NCBI GenBank assembly: GCA_009845425.1 | Contig: VXZQ01000004.1 | Span: 1 to 64,000, forward strand | DNA length: 64,000 nucleotides | Source of the DNA: Holophagales bacterium | GTDB lineage: Bacteria; Acidobacteriota; Thermoanaerobaculia; Multivoradales; Multivoraceae | Reading direction: 5' to 3' | Shown here: positions 34,938 through 43,839 of the stretch, in pieces | Layout of the letters: the number at the start of each line of letters is the position of its first letter | Position numbering within the stretch: position 1 is the first letter of the stretch | Notes under the pieces: generated by a model | Database searches by the model: none | Told to the model about the DNA's origin: nothing | The model's input: only the letters and a program-made list of their open reading frames with translations | Translations under genes and position numbers: made by a program

Positions 34938-36152
34938 GTCGGAAACGGCCAGCTCCACCGACTCGGCGAATCTCGACAACGCGCTCTCCGCGGCCGCCCG
35001 GTCCGCGGCCGGCGGCTTCGGACCGTCCGCCTCGTAGTGCAGCGCCAGCACGTCCAGGCGACCCTGGCGGCGATGCGCCTTCAGGTCGAAGCGCGCCACC
35101 AGCCGATCACCGGCCAGCACCGGCATGCAGTAGTAGCCGTAGCGCCGCTGCGAGGCCGGCTTGAAGATCTCCAGGATCTGGTCGAAACCGAACAGGTGCG
35201 CCACCCGCGGCCGTCGCCAGAGCACCGGGTCGAACGGCGACAGCAGCACGCCCCGGTCCGGCGCCGGACGCACCCGCCGCAACCGCGCCGCGAGTTCCAG
35301 ATCGTCGGGCCGCACCCATCCCGACCGACTCTTGCCGCCGGCCGCGACCACGTCGCACGGGGCCGCCTCCCCCGCCGCGGCCAGGTCCTCCAGCGCGGTC
35401 CTGATCTGGGAGCGCACGTTCTTGAGCCGCCAGGTGTCGGCCAGGGTGCCGATCGTCGCCCAGCCGTGACCCTCGAGCGCGCGCATGATCAACGCCCGGA
35501 TCCCCTCCTCCAGGCTCCATTCCTCGTTCCGCCAACGCGCGGGAATCACCCGTTCGGGCAGGTCGAAGGTCCGCTGGAAGTTCCGGCGCGACCGGATCGC
35601 CAGTTCCCCGGTGGACCACAGGGAGTAGGCAACCCAGCGCTCCCGCTTCGAGCGCCACATCTCGCCCAGCATCGGCCCCGTCAGGTCCAGCGACCGCATC
35701 GGCCCCTCGGCCTCGACCCGGCGCAGGATCGCCTTCGCCACGTCCGGGTGCTCGCGTATCCCCTTGCTGTGCCAGGTCCTGCCGCTTCCATACTCCACGC
35801 GACGGAAACCGAACGCCGGATAGAGATCGATCGGGATCCAGCTCGCCTCGTGACCCCAGTACTCGAAGATCGGCTCGCCCGGCTGCAGGAGTTCCTCCGG
35901 CAGGTTTCGATCGATTCCGGGCCAGCGCGACAACGGCACGAGGGCGTGGGTGCGGGCGCCGGCGATCGAAATGGTGTCGAGTTGGAGATAGCCGAAGCGC
36001 CCGATCAGTGCGTGGAGCGCCCGGCGCGCCCGCAGGCCGCGGCCCGACGTCGCGCGCGGCAGGCCGGTCCACTCCGGATTCAGGAGCCCCGCCCGCGCCA
36101 GCGCCAGCCGCCGCGCGTCGCGGACCGTGAGCTCAGCGGTAGAAGCGGACAC
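34935..36152 (-). CDS. YcaQ/AlkZ-like DNA glycosylase (winged-helix DNA-binding family)
   Basis: 405 aa from GTG. HTH_42/YcaQ family: RALHALIGRFGYLQLDTISIAGARTHAL with the Q57-L58-D59 motif. Family literature assigns a Q-x-D or Q-x-Q motif as catalytic in interstrand-crosslink and alkylpurine glycosylases, and QLD fits the YcaQ (AlkX) type. FEYWGHEASWIP and YYCMPVLAGDRLVAR are further family segments. It probably excises damaged bases, a role unrelated to its metabolic neighbours, although it is 18 bases downstream of the DUF993 gene and likely co-transcribed. Confidence 0.88.
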   Translation of the reverse strand: MSASTAELTVRDARRLALARAGLLNPEWTGLPRATSGRGLRARRALHALIGRFGYLQLDTISIAGARTHALVPLSRWPGIDRNLPEELLQPGEPIFEYWGHEASWIPIDLYPAFGFRRVEYGSGRTWHSKGIREHPDVAKAILRRVEAEGPMRSLDLTGPMLGEMWRSKRERWVAYSLWSTGELAIRSRRNFQRTFDLPERVIPARWRNEEWSLEEGIRALIMRALEGHGWATIGTLADTWRLKNVRSQIRTALEDLAAAGEAAPCDVVAAGGKSRSGWVRPDDLELAARLRRVRPAPDRGVLLSPFDPVLWRRPRVAHLFGFDQILEIFKPASQRRYGYYCMPVLAGDRLVARFDLKAHRRQGRLDVLALHYEADGPKPPAADRAAAESALSRFAESVELAVSD

Positions 36153-36170
36153 GCGCGGACCCGGACCGAA

Positions 36171-37343
36171 TCAGCGACCGGCTTCCGAACCGGGCCCCAG
36201 AGCCTCCGCCAGGCGGCGCCGGGCGACTTCGCCGTCGCCCAACGACCCGGCTCTGGCGGCCAGTACGGCCACGCCTCGGTAGTAGTGGACGTCCCGAGCC
36301 AGATCCTCGCGGTTGACCAGCATCGGATTGCCCTGGAGACCGCGCAACCAGGCGTGGTACGCAAGTCCGGCCTTGTAGTGACGGGTCGGCGGCTGGAAGA
36401 CGAAGCGGGCGAGTTCTTCGGCCGGTCCCATCAACTCACGGTAGCGCTCGAGGTCGCCGGCGCCGAGGGCGCGAAGCGCCTCGGCCGCGGGCTCGGCGAC
36501 CGCGTCCAGGGCGCCGAGCAGCGCGTGGCTGAAGTCACCCAGGGCCACCGTGCGGCCCTTCAGTTCGAACGTGCCGCCGAGCCTCGACCCCCTCGCCGCC
36601 GGCTGACCTTCCAGCAACCGCGCGAAGTGGTAGTCGTCGCCCGTCAGCACGATCTGGCCGCGCATGCCGATGCGCCGCCGAAGCAGCACCTCGTACTCCT
36701 CGTCCAGGAGCGACAACTTGACGCCGCGCACCTTGTCGGCATGCCGGGCGAGGATCCGCTCCAGGCTGTTGCCGGGAAAGTAGCCGCGCATCGCCGGGTG
36801 GAACATCTCGCCCAGCCAGTGCAGGAACAACGGACCCTCCAGTTGATCGATGATCGCGCCGTAGACGTCCACGTAGTCCCTCTCGGAGGCGCCGGTCACC
36901 GTGAGACGCGGCATCGGCAACAGGACCGGCACGCCGCCCTGTTGACCGATGAACTCCGCCTGCTCCGCCACCGCGTCGATCAGCTCCGCGTTGCTGCCGA
37001 CCGCATCGAACTGGTCACTGCCGGCCCCGGCGAGGAAGCCGTTGCGGAGTTCGAGGGACGCGCAGAGTTCGATCAACCGCCGCGCGCTGGGCCAGCCGAT
37101 CTCGAACCGCTGCGCCGTGTCCATCGCCTCCGCGACACCGAAACCGAGCGAATCGACGTAGCGACGCAAACCGGCCGTCGCCTTCCAGTCGATCCAGTGT
37201 TCGATCTCGCGCGCCGAACCGGGCTGTTCGAGCGAGTGGCCGGCCTGGTCATAGCCGTCGCGAACGACGACGTGGAGCGCGGCGAAGCAGAGCCTCGGTA
37301 GTGGCGGCAAGCCGCCGGACGGTTCCTGACGGGTTGCGCTCAC
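36171..37343 (-). CDS. DUF993 / dihydrodipicolinate-synthase-like protein
   Basis: 390 aa from GTG at 37343, which overlaps the stop of the upstream oxidoreductase gene. The length fits DUF993 proteins (about 380-390), which are TIM-barrel relatives of DapA-type aldolases. Visible segments: DGYDQAGHSLEQPG, RFEIGWPSARRLIELCA, GASERDYVDVYGAIIDQLEGP, VRGVKLSLLD (a possible Schiff-base Lys) and IVLTGDDYHFARLL. Function unknown; an aldolase-type reaction on a sugar-derived acid is plausible beside a flavin oxidoreductase and sulfatase. Confidence 0.82.
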   Translation of the reverse strand: MSATRQEPSGGLPPLPRLCFAALHVVVRDGYDQAGHSLEQPGSAREIEHWIDWKATAGLRRYVDSLGFGVAEAMDTAQRFEIGWPSARRLIELCASLELRNGFLAGAGSDQFDAVGSNAELIDAVAEQAEFIGQQGGVPVLLPMPRLTVTGASERDYVDVYGAIIDQLEGPLFLHWLGEMFHPAMRGYFPGNSLERILARHADKVRGVKLSLLDEEYEVLLRRRIGMRGQIVLTGDDYHFARLLEGQPAARGSRLGGTFELKGRTVALGDFSHALLGALDAVAEPAAEALRALGAGDLERYRELMGPAEELARFVFQPPTRHYKAGLAYHAWLRGLQGNPMLVNREDLARDVHYYRGVAVLAARAGSLGDGEVARRRLAEALGPGSEAGR

Positions 37344-38803
37344 AAGGCGGCCGCCTTCTTGATCTCCTTGATCCGGGCGAACTCGGGGCTCCGTCGGTAG
37401 CGCTCGTCCAGCGGGTAGCAGCCGCTGACCATGTTGTTGCGCGGCCCCGTCGTGCAGTCGCTGAACGTGCGGCAGATCCGTCGGCGTTCGAGCGGCCGCC
37501 CCGCCAGGACGTCGGCAGGCAGACGCGGGTAGGCCAGGACCATCCGGCCCAGGCCGACGAAGTCGACGTGACCCGCCCCGACCTCCGCCTCTGCGACATA
37601 GGGCAGCCACTCCTGCAGGTAGCTGTAACCCGTCCCCACGAGGGGCAGTCGCGGGAACGCCGCGCGCACCGTGCGCACGGCGGCCAGTTGACGCAGCACC
37701 GAGCGCAACGGATCCTCCGGCGGCAGGTAGCTATCCGACGCCGGATACGTGAACGGCCGCGACAGGTGCGGGCAACTGTAGGGCGAACCCATCGTCACGT
37801 TGACCACTTCGACTCCAGCCTCGACAGCCAGGCCAATGTAGCGAATCGCCTCCGCACACGTGGGTTCAGGGACCGAAACGTCCGACGGGTTGAGTCCGAA
37901 GCCGAGGTCCGCCGGTTTCGGGGCGTCGATTTCCGGCACGCCGATACCGTCTCCGGCCGCGGCGAAGGGCGCCACATCGCCGACCGACAGGCGAACGCCG
38001 ATCCCGAGTTCCGGGCACTCCGCGCGCACCGCGGCGATGATCCGAAGTGGCAAGCGGACGCGGTTCTCGAACGATCCGCCGTAGGGACCCGGCCGGGTGT
38101 GGGCGCCGAGCAGTTCGTGCAGGAGGTAGCCGTGGCAGCACTTGATGTCGACGAAGTCATAGCCGGCGCGCTCGGCGCAGCGTGCTGCGCGCACGTAGGC
38201 GCCGGCGACTTCCTCCAACTGGTCGTCGCCGATCAGCGGACGTTCGGCCGCCCTTCGGAGACGACCGTCCAGTACCGGATGGACCTGCGCCCGCATCGGC
38301 CGCGGCAACGCCGGCGGCGGATCGGGCCGCGAAAGCCGGCCCGAGTGGGTCAACTGCAGGCCGATCACCGGCCGTTCGCCGCCGATCCCGCTCTCCTCGT
38401 GCCCGGCGAGAATCTCCCGGCGGAGGATCCCGAGCCAGGCGACGCAGTCGCCCAGCCGATTGCCGTCGATGAAGAGCTGGTTTGGGTTCGCGCGCCCTTC
38501 CGGCAGCACGGCCACCGCCTCTCCGCCCCAGATCAGCTTGGCCCCGCTCAGTCCGAATCGCCGCCATCGGCGGCGAGTCAGGTCGCTCGGGCTGCCGTCA
38601 CGGTTGCCGTCCCAGCCCTCCATCGGATGGATCGCGAACCGGTTGCCCGCCTCGCGGCGGAACACGGTAAGGGGTTTCGCCAGCGGCCCCTCCGGGCCGA
38701 GCAGCTCGTCGGCGCAGTCGAACGCCGGGTCGAGGCTGCGCAGGTGCTCCCCGAAGGCCTCGACGCTGCGATGGTGGCCCGGAGGCGTGTAGCGCCGGCT
38801 CAA
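37340..38803 (-). CDS. Old-yellow-enzyme-type FMN oxidoreductase
   Basis: 487 aa if it starts at TTG 38803, which overlaps the sulfatase stop (TTGA). GGACGGAGG touches the TTG, so spacing is unusually short and the start is uncertain. TIM-barrel OYE family: IHPMEGWDGN, GLQLTHSGR, ARCAERAGYDFVDIKCCHGYLLHELL with the active-site His region, GGSFENRVRLPLRI and VGTGYSYLQ. It would reduce or rearrange an enone-like or other unsaturated substrate with NAD(P)H. It is the middle gene of a sulfatase-OYE-DUF993 unit. Confidence 0.85.
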   Translation of the reverse strand: MSRRYTPPGHHRSVEAFGEHLRSLDPAFDCADELLGPEGPLAKPLTVFRREAGNRFAIHPMEGWDGNRDGSPSDLTRRRWRRFGLSGAKLIWGGEAVAVLPEGRANPNQLFIDGNRLGDCVAWLGILRREILAGHEESGIGGERPVIGLQLTHSGRLSRPDPPPALPRPMRAQVHPVLDGRLRRAAERPLIGDDQLEEVAGAYVRAARCAERAGYDFVDIKCCHGYLLHELLGAHTRPGPYGGSFENRVRLPLRIIAAVRAECPELGIGVRLSVGDVAPFAAAGDGIGVPEIDAPKPADLGFGLNPSDVSVPEPTCAEAIRYIGLAVEAGVEVVNVTMGSPYSCPHLSRPFTYPASDSYLPPEDPLRSVLRQLAAVRTVRAAFPRLPLVGTGYSYLQEWLPYVAEAEVGAGHVDFVGLGRMVLAYPRLPADVLAGRPLERRRICRTFSDCTTGPRNNMVSGCYPLDERYRRSPEFARIKEIKKAAAL

Positions 38804-40341
38804 CCTCCGTCCCCATCCCGCACCGGCGGCCGCCAGGGTTCGGGACCGTCCGGCAGTGCGCTCAGGAACTCGGCGCCGACATCGCCGTACCACGCGTGGA
38901 GCCGCGCCCGCATCTCGGCGAGCCGCTCGGGTTGCTCGGCGGCCAGGTCGTTCCGTTCGCCGACGTCGGCGGCCAGGTCATAGAGGTGGACCTGGCCGTC
39001 CTCGTAGCGTTCGATCAGCTTGTACCGGCCGCGTGCAATCGCACCGCCCGGGAAGCCGCCCTGGTTGGCGTAGTGCGGGTAGTGCCAGAACAGGTCACGC
39101 TCGGAGGCCGCGGCGTCGGCCGCGGCGCCGGCGTCGCCGCCACGAAGAATGTCGAGGAAGCTCGACCCGTCGATCTCGATCCCGGTTCGAACGTCAACAC
39201 CCGCCGCTTCCAGAAGCGTCGGGTAGAAGTCCGTGCTGATGACCGGTGCCGAGGTCACGCCGCCAGCGGCCGCGACGGCCGGCCAGCGGACGATCATCGG
39301 CTCCCTGATCCCGCCCTCGTACAGCCAGCCCTTGCCGCCCCGCAGCGGCAGGTTCGAGGTCGGCGACCCCTCCGCTGTCGACAGGCCACCGTTGTCGGAG
39401 AAGAAGACAACGATCGTGTTCTCGGCCAGGTCCAGGGCGTCGAGGCGGTCGAGTATGCGGCCGACGCTGGTGTCCAGCGTCTCCACCATCGCCGCGTACA
39501 CGGCGTGGTTCTGGACCTCGCGCACCCGCCGGGGTTCGTTGCGCGGCCAGATCTGCTCTTCTTCGCCGAAGTAGTCGGGACTGGCAGGCGCGCCCACCTC
39601 GACGCCGGCCTTGGCGGCGTACTTCTCGATCAGGTCGGCAGGCGCCCGTAGCGGCGTATGAACCGTGTAGTACGAGAGGTAGATCAGGAAGGGCTTGCCT
39701 TCTTCCTCGGCCGCGTAACCGTCCAGAAGGGCGAGCGCTTCGCTGGTGAGCCGCGCGGTCAGATGCTCGTCCTCCGGGCCGTCCTCGAGCGTCGGGTTCG
39801 AGTAGGGCGAGAAGTAGCTGCGGGGCATGCCGCCGCGGTGGCCGCCGACGTTGACGTCGAAGCCCTGCGCCAGCGGCCAGAACTCCTGGGTCGGCCCCAG
39901 GTGCCACTTGCCCAGGAACGCCGTGCTGTAGCCGCCGTCCCGGAGCGCCTCGGCCAGGGTGTACTCCTCGAGCGGCATGCGGTCGTTGAGCGGCGCCGGC
40001 GCGAACTTCTCCTCGCGGCGGCCCGCGAAGTAGTTCGTCGCGCCCACCCGCGTCGGATAGCGGCCGGTCATGATGCTGTAGCGCGTGGGGCTGCACACCG
40101 GATTCGCCGCGTAGCTTCGGGTGAAGCACATCCCGCCGGCCGCCAGCCGGTCGATGTTCGGCGTCTCGTAGAAGGTGTCCGGGTTGAAGGCGCCGATGTC
40201 CATCGCGCCGAGGTCGTCGACCAGCAGAAAGACGACGTTCGGCGGCTCCGCCGGCGTTTCGACCGCGCAGGCGGCGAGGCAGGCGACGCAGACCGCCGCT
40301 GCAAGGACCGCACGTGGTGTCGGGTAACGGGCCGGCCGCAT
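38800..40341 (-). CDS. Type I sulfatase, lipoprotein
   Basis: 513 aa with lipobox-like LAAC (C25). Sulfatase fold: NVVFLLVDDLG (metal Asps), NPVCSPTRYSIMTGR with C83 in the CxPxR motif that is converted to formylglycine, GKWHLG, and SDNGG (metal Asp/Asn). Predicted arylsulfatase-like enzyme anchored outside the cytoplasm, releasing sulfate from glycans or small molecules. The only FGE-fold protein in the window lacks catalytic Cys, so maturation must depend on a gene elsewhere. TAGCGT lies 9 bases before the ATG. Confidence 0.92.
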   Translation of the reverse strand: MRPARYPTPRAVLAAAVCVACLAACAVETPAEPPNVVFLLVDDLGAMDIGAFNPDTFYETPNIDRLAAGGMCFTRSYAANPVCSPTRYSIMTGRYPTRVGATNYFAGRREEKFAPAPLNDRMPLEEYTLAEALRDGGYSTAFLGKWHLGPTQEFWPLAQGFDVNVGGHRGGMPRSYFSPYSNPTLEDGPEDEHLTARLTSEALALLDGYAAEEEGKPFLIYLSYYTVHTPLRAPADLIEKYAAKAGVEVGAPASPDYFGEEEQIWPRNEPRRVREVQNHAVYAAMVETLDTSVGRILDRLDALDLAENTIVVFFSDNGGLSTAEGSPTSNLPLRGGKGWLYEGGIREPMIVRWPAVAAAGGVTSAPVISTDFYPTLLEAAGVDVRTGIEIDGSSFLDILRGGDAGAAADAAASERDLFWHYPHYANQGGFPGGAIARGRYKLIERYEDGQVHLYDLAADVGERNDLAAEQPERLAEMRARLHAWYGDVGAEFLSALPDGPEPWRPPVRDGDGG

Positions 40342-40350
40342 CGATTGACC

Positions 40351-40356
40351 ACGCTA
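40351..40356 (-). promoter_or_regulatory. -10-like box TAGCGT before the sulfatase gene
   Basis: TAGCGT on the minus strand ends 9 bases before the ATG at 40341; there is no Shine-Dalgarno sequence. Confidence 0.35.
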
Positions 40357-40371
40357 GCAGCCCGTGGCGGC

Positions 40372-40377
40372 TACAAT
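40372..40377 (+). promoter_or_regulatory. -10-like box TACAAT before the second Gfo/Idh/MocA gene
   Basis: TACAAT matches the -10 consensus at five of six positions, 44 bases before the ATG at 40422, which has its own GGGAGG ribosome site. TTGACC lies 21 bases upstream of it, too far for standard spacing. Confidence 0.4.
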
Positions 40378-40421
40378 CGGTCACCGCCTCCGGGCGCGCT
40401 TCCGACTCTGGGAGGAACACC

Positions 40422-41891
40422 ATGTCCGCGATCACCCGCCGCGTTTTCCTCGGCTCGGCCGCCGCTGCCGCCGCCACGACAACTCTGGGATGCCGTGCCT
40501 CGGCCGGCACGGCCGCCGCGAGTCCGAACGAGGCTCTCCGTGTCGCCGTCGTCGGCCTCCGCGGACGCGGCAGAAACCACGTCGATCAGTTCATCGATCT
40601 GCCCGGCGTCGAGGTCGCCGCCCTCTGCGACGTCGACAGCAACGTGCTGGAAGCGGCGAAGGCCAAGGCGATCGAGGGCGGCGCCGCGGACCCGCTGACG
40701 TTCGTCGACTACCGGGAACTCCTGGAACGCGACGACATCGACGCGGTGTCCATCGCGACACCGAACCACTGGCACGCGCTGCAGGCCGTGTGGGCGTGTC
40801 AGGCGGGCAAGGACGTGTACCTGGAGAAGCCGGTGTCCCACAACGTCTGGGAGGGCCGCCAGATCGTCCACGCGGCCGCCAAGTACGACCGCATCGTCCA
40901 GACCGGCACCCAGATCCGCTCGTCACCCTCGATCCAGGACGCACTGGCCTGGGTCAATGAAGGGCACATCGGCGAAGTCCAGCTCGCCCGTGGCCTCTGC
41001 TACAAGCCGCGCCAGAGCATCGGCCGCGTGGAAGGCGCGCAGAAAATCGACCCGGCGGTCGACTACGACCTCTGGTGCGGCCCGGCGCCGAAGAAGGCGC
41101 TGATGCGCGAACGCCTGCACTACGACTGGCACTGGGTCTTCGACACCGGCAACGGCGACCTGGGCAACCAGGGCATCCACCAGATGGACATCGCGCGCTG
41201 GGCGCTGGGCGAGTCGGCGCTGCCGCCCCGAACGATCAGCGTCGGCGGCCGGTTCGGCTACGTAGACGACGGCAACACCCCGAACACCCAGTTCGTGTAC
41301 CACGACTACGAGCGGGCGCCACTCCTGTTCGAGGTCCGCGGCCTGCCGCACGACGCCAAGGCCCAGGGCGGCAAGTGGCGCGACGGCATGGACGACTACC
41401 TGGGCGCCAGCATTGGCGTCATCGTCCACTGCGAGGGCGGCTACGTGCAGATCCCGAGCTACACGCAGGCCACCGCCTACGACAGGAAGGGCAAGAAGCT
41501 GGAGTCCTGGAGGGGCGGCGCCAACCACTACGCGAACTTCGTCGACGCCGTGCGCAGCCGCCGCAGCGAGGACCTGACCGCCTCGATCGAGGACGGCCAC
41601 CTCTCGAGCGCCCTCTGCCACCTCGGCAACATCTCCTACCTGCGCGGCGAGGCCGGAGGGTCCGCCAAGGTGTCGAAGATCGCCTCGAAGCTCCGCCACG
41701 CCGGCGACACCGGCGACCGGTTCCTCGATCACCTGTCGAAGAACGGCGTCGACCCGGAAGTCGAGCAACCGATCGTCGGCCCGTGGCTCGAGATCGATCC
41801 GGACACCGAGACGATCGAGGGCGACGTGGAGGCGAACCGGTTGCTGACCCGCGAGTACCGCGAGCCATTCGTGGTCCCGCGGACCGTCTGA
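40422..41891 (+). CDS. Gfo/Idh/MocA-family oxidoreductase, Tat-exported (second copy)
   Basis: 489 aa from ATG at 40422 with GGGAGG upstream. Tat signal SAITRRVFLGSAAAAAA followed by GCRAS, so possibly also lipidated. NAD-binding VAVVGLRGRGRN, the EKP motif in DVYLEKPVSHN, and HYDWHWVFDTGNGDLGNQGIHQMD in the C-terminal domain, which supplies conserved His and Asp near the sugar site. It belongs to a different subfamily from the 27458 protein. The following exported protein starts on its last stop base (TGATG). Confidence 0.9.
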   Translation: MSAITRRVFLGSAAAAAATTTLGCRASAGTAAASPNEALRVAVVGLRGRGRNHVDQFIDLPGVEVAALCDVDSNVLEAAKAKAIEGGAADPLTFVDYRELLERDDIDAVSIATPNHWHALQAVWACQAGKDVYLEKPVSHNVWEGRQIVHAAAKYDRIVQTGTQIRSSPSIQDALAWVNEGHIGEVQLARGLCYKPRQSIGRVEGAQKIDPAVDYDLWCGPAPKKALMRERLHYDWHWVFDTGNGDLGNQGIHQMDIARWALGESALPPRTISVGGRFGYVDDGNTPNTQFVYHDYERAPLLFEVRGLPHDAKAQGGKWRDGMDDYLGASIGVIVHCEGGYVQIPSYTQATAYDRKGKKLESWRGGANHYANFVDAVRSRRSEDLTASIEDGHLSSALCHLGNISYLRGEAGGSAKVSKIASKLRHAGDTGDRFLDHLSKNGVDPEVEQPIVGPWLEIDPDTETIEGDVEANRLLTREYREPFVVPRTV

Positions 41892-42595
41892 TGCGCGGCA
41901 TTCACACCGCGAGTTTCGCGCTCGCTCTGATCGCCCTGGTCGCCGCCGGCGGTCTGTACGCCCAGTCAGGCATCCCGGAAGGCTACGAACTCGTCTACTC
42001 CCAGGACTTCACCGACGCCTCGGCGCTCGACGACTTCACGTTCAGCGACCAACGCGCGTGGAGCCACGGCAACGAGGGTGGCCGCGGCTACCTCGACCTT
42101 GAAGGTGGCAGCAAGTACAGGCCGAAGCACCGTTCGCCACTCAACATCGCCCTGATCGACGATCTCCTGCTCGCCGACTTCGTCCTCGAAGCCGAGGCCT
42201 GGCAGACAGGCCGCGAGTACGGCCACCGCGACCTCAGCCTCTTCTTCGGCTTCGAAGGCCCGAACCGCTACTACTACGCCCACCTGGCCACCGAGCCCGA
42301 CGACCGCGCCCACAACATCTTCCTCGTCGACAACGCCGACCGTGCCCCGATGGGCGCGATCCCGGACGAAGGCGTCGACTGGGGCCGCGGCTGGAAGCGC
42401 GTGCGCGTCGAGCGCCAGGATGGTTCGCTACGCGTCTACTTCCACGGCGAAAAGCAGCCGACCGTGTCGACCGACCGCGACCCGCTCGGCTGGGGCCGTG
42501 TCGGCTTTGGTTCGTTCGACGACACCGGCCGCTTCAGCAAGGTCCGGATCTGGGCGCCGGAGGCTCGGAAGGCGACAAAGCCGGCGTTCAAGTAG
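41891..42595 (+). CDS. Exported beta-sandwich protein (DUF1080/LamG-like)
   Basis: 234 aa. Signal peptide (ALALIALVAAGGLYAQ), then a concanavalin-like beta sandwich with YELVYSQDFTDASALDDF, DFVLEAEAWQTGREYGHRDLSLFFGF and WKRVRVERQDGSLRVYFHGEKQPT, the strand pattern of DUF1080 (3-keto-glycoside hydrolase-like) and LamG proteins. By association with the sugar oxidoreductase it may bind or cleave an oxidised glycoside, but no catalytic residues can be named. Its ATG overlaps the preceding stop by one base. Confidence 0.75.
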   Translation: MRGIHTASFALALIALVAAGGLYAQSGIPEGYELVYSQDFTDASALDDFTFSDQRAWSHGNEGGRGYLDLEGGSKYRPKHRSPLNIALIDDLLLADFVLEAEAWQTGREYGHRDLSLFFGFEGPNRYYYAHLATEPDDRAHNIFLVDNADRAPMGAIPDEGVDWGRGWKRVRVERQDGSLRVYFHGEKQPTVSTDRDPLGWGRVGFGSFDDTGRFSKVRIWAPEARKATKPAFK

Positions 42596-42596
42596 C

Positions 42597-43310
42597 TTGA
42601 CCTCCAGCGGCCCAATCAACGCGATTCGACGGGTCGTCTGGCAGACGGATACGCGCGCGGGGCGTGTGTTCGACGCAGTTGTGCTGTCGGTGATCGCCGG
42701 GGGGTTGATCGTGGACGGTGTGGTCACCTTGGAAGGTCTCGGCCCGGGAGTTAGCCAAGCCCTTGTGCTGGCGAGCACGGCGGTCACGGGCCTCTTCGTC
42801 ATCGAGTATGCGCTGCGTCTGGCGACTGCGCCCAAGCGGTGGCGCTACATGACGAGCTTCTACGGCATCGTCGACCTCGTCGCGATCCTGCCCACGCTCC
42901 TTGGATTGGATCTCCGGGCACTGCGGGCCTTCAGACTGTTCAGACTCCTCCGGCTCTTGAAGATCACGCGTGCGAAGGCTCTGAACCGCTTCGGAAAGGC
43001 ACTATGGACCGTCAAGGACGAGGGACTCATCTTCCTGTTCACCACCGCGGTGGTGCTCTACCTCGCAGCGGCGGGCATCTACCACTTCGAACACGAAGCG
43101 CAGCCCGAGACGTTCGGCTCGATCCCGGAGAGCCTCTGGTGGGCTGTGACGACTCTCACCACCGTCGGCTACGGCGACGCCTACCCTGTTACTGCCGGAG
43201 GTCGGGGGTTCACCGCGGTCATACTGCTTTGCGGGATAGCGATCGTCGCCGCACCTGCCGGCCTCGTAGCGACCGCCCTGAGTAGAGCCGGCAAGTTCGA
43301 CGATGAATGA
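42597..43310 (+). CDS. Voltage-gated-type potassium channel protein
   Basis: About 237 aa from a probable TTG at 42597; the start is uncertain. It has an S1-S6 layout: several membrane helices, an arginine-rich S4 (RALRAFRLFRLLRLLKITR), a pore helix and the selectivity filter TTLTTVGYGD, then a last helix (VILLCGIAIVAAPAGLVATAL). The filter TVGYGD identifies a K+ channel of the Ion_trans family. It is monocistronic-looking, directly after the beta-sandwich gene. Confidence 0.88.
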   Translation: MTSSGPINAIRRVVWQTDTRAGRVFDAVVLSVIAGGLIVDGVVTLEGLGPGVSQALVLASTAVTGLFVIEYALRLATAPKRWRYMTSFYGIVDLVAILPTLLGLDLRALRAFRLFRLLRLLKITRAKALNRFGKALWTVKDEGLIFLFTTAVVLYLAAAGIYHFEHEAQPETFGSIPESLWWAVTTLTTVGYGDAYPVTAGGRGFTAVILLCGIAIVAAPAGLVATALSRAGKFDDE

Positions 43311-43478
43311 GTCAAACCCAAGGCCGCCGCAAGGTGTACCCGTCTGCACGCTTCCTCGATCAACTCGAACCCGAGCGGCGTGTGCGATGTTCAGTCCGGC
43401 GCGATTGAAGTAGTCGGAGCGGTCGACCCGTCTGCTACCGTACCGCGGCCAGTAAACGTCGGCGAGAGGAGCACACGC

Positions 43479-43790
43479 ATGACGGAGATGCGGCCAGCCG
43501 CAGCCCCCACGATCAAGGACATTGGCGCCAAGGTCATTGCAAAGGAGTATGGCGAGTGGAGATACTCCTGGAGGGTCGTCGTCGAGGCAACGCCGCAATT
43601 CGAGTGCTATACAAGAGTCTCCTTCGTTGATGCGGACGACTTCGAGATCGAGTCGGATTCAGATTGCTCAACCGTCCCTTCCTCCGGCCGGCTGGTCGTT
43701 CGTGGAGTAACCGGCATCGAGGAGACCCTGGCACGAACGATAAGAAACACTCTCGCTTCCATTGAGGTCTACCCAAAGAACACTGCGTAG
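43479..43790 (+). CDS. Small hypothetical protein
   Basis: 103 aa from ATG at 43479 with GAGAGGAG at a good distance. No signal peptide or membrane segment. It contains alternating strands and helices (IKDIGAKVIAKEY; WRYSWRVVVEATPQFECYTRVSFVDADDFEIESDS; IEETLARTIRNTLASIEVY). No family is recognised. Codon use here is noticeably less G+C-biased than in neighbouring genes, as in the adjacent helicase gene, which may point to an acquired segment. The 168 bases before it hold no gene. Confidence 0.6.
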   Translation: MTEMRPAAAPTIKDIGAKVIAKEYGEWRYSWRVVVEATPQFECYTRVSFVDADDFEIESDSDCSTVPSSGRLVVRGVTGIEETLARTIRNTLASIEVYPKNTA

Positions 43791-43797
43791 CAAATGC

Positions 43798-43812
43798 CGG
43801 CGGCAACCGCCG
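43798..43812. terminator. Hairpin between convergent genes
   Basis: CGGCGG-CAA-CCGCCG is a six-base stem in the 49-base gap between the small hypothetical and the helicase gene ends. No T-tract follows on either strand, so termination is only a possibility. Confidence 0.3.
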
Positions 43813-43839
43813 CCCACGAAACCTGGGCACTTCATTCGG

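Noticed and set aside
34785..37301. 838-codon open frame on the plus strand
   Set aside because: It is antisense to the YcaQ-like and DUF993 genes and has an Arg/Gln/His-rich composition typical of a shadow frame.
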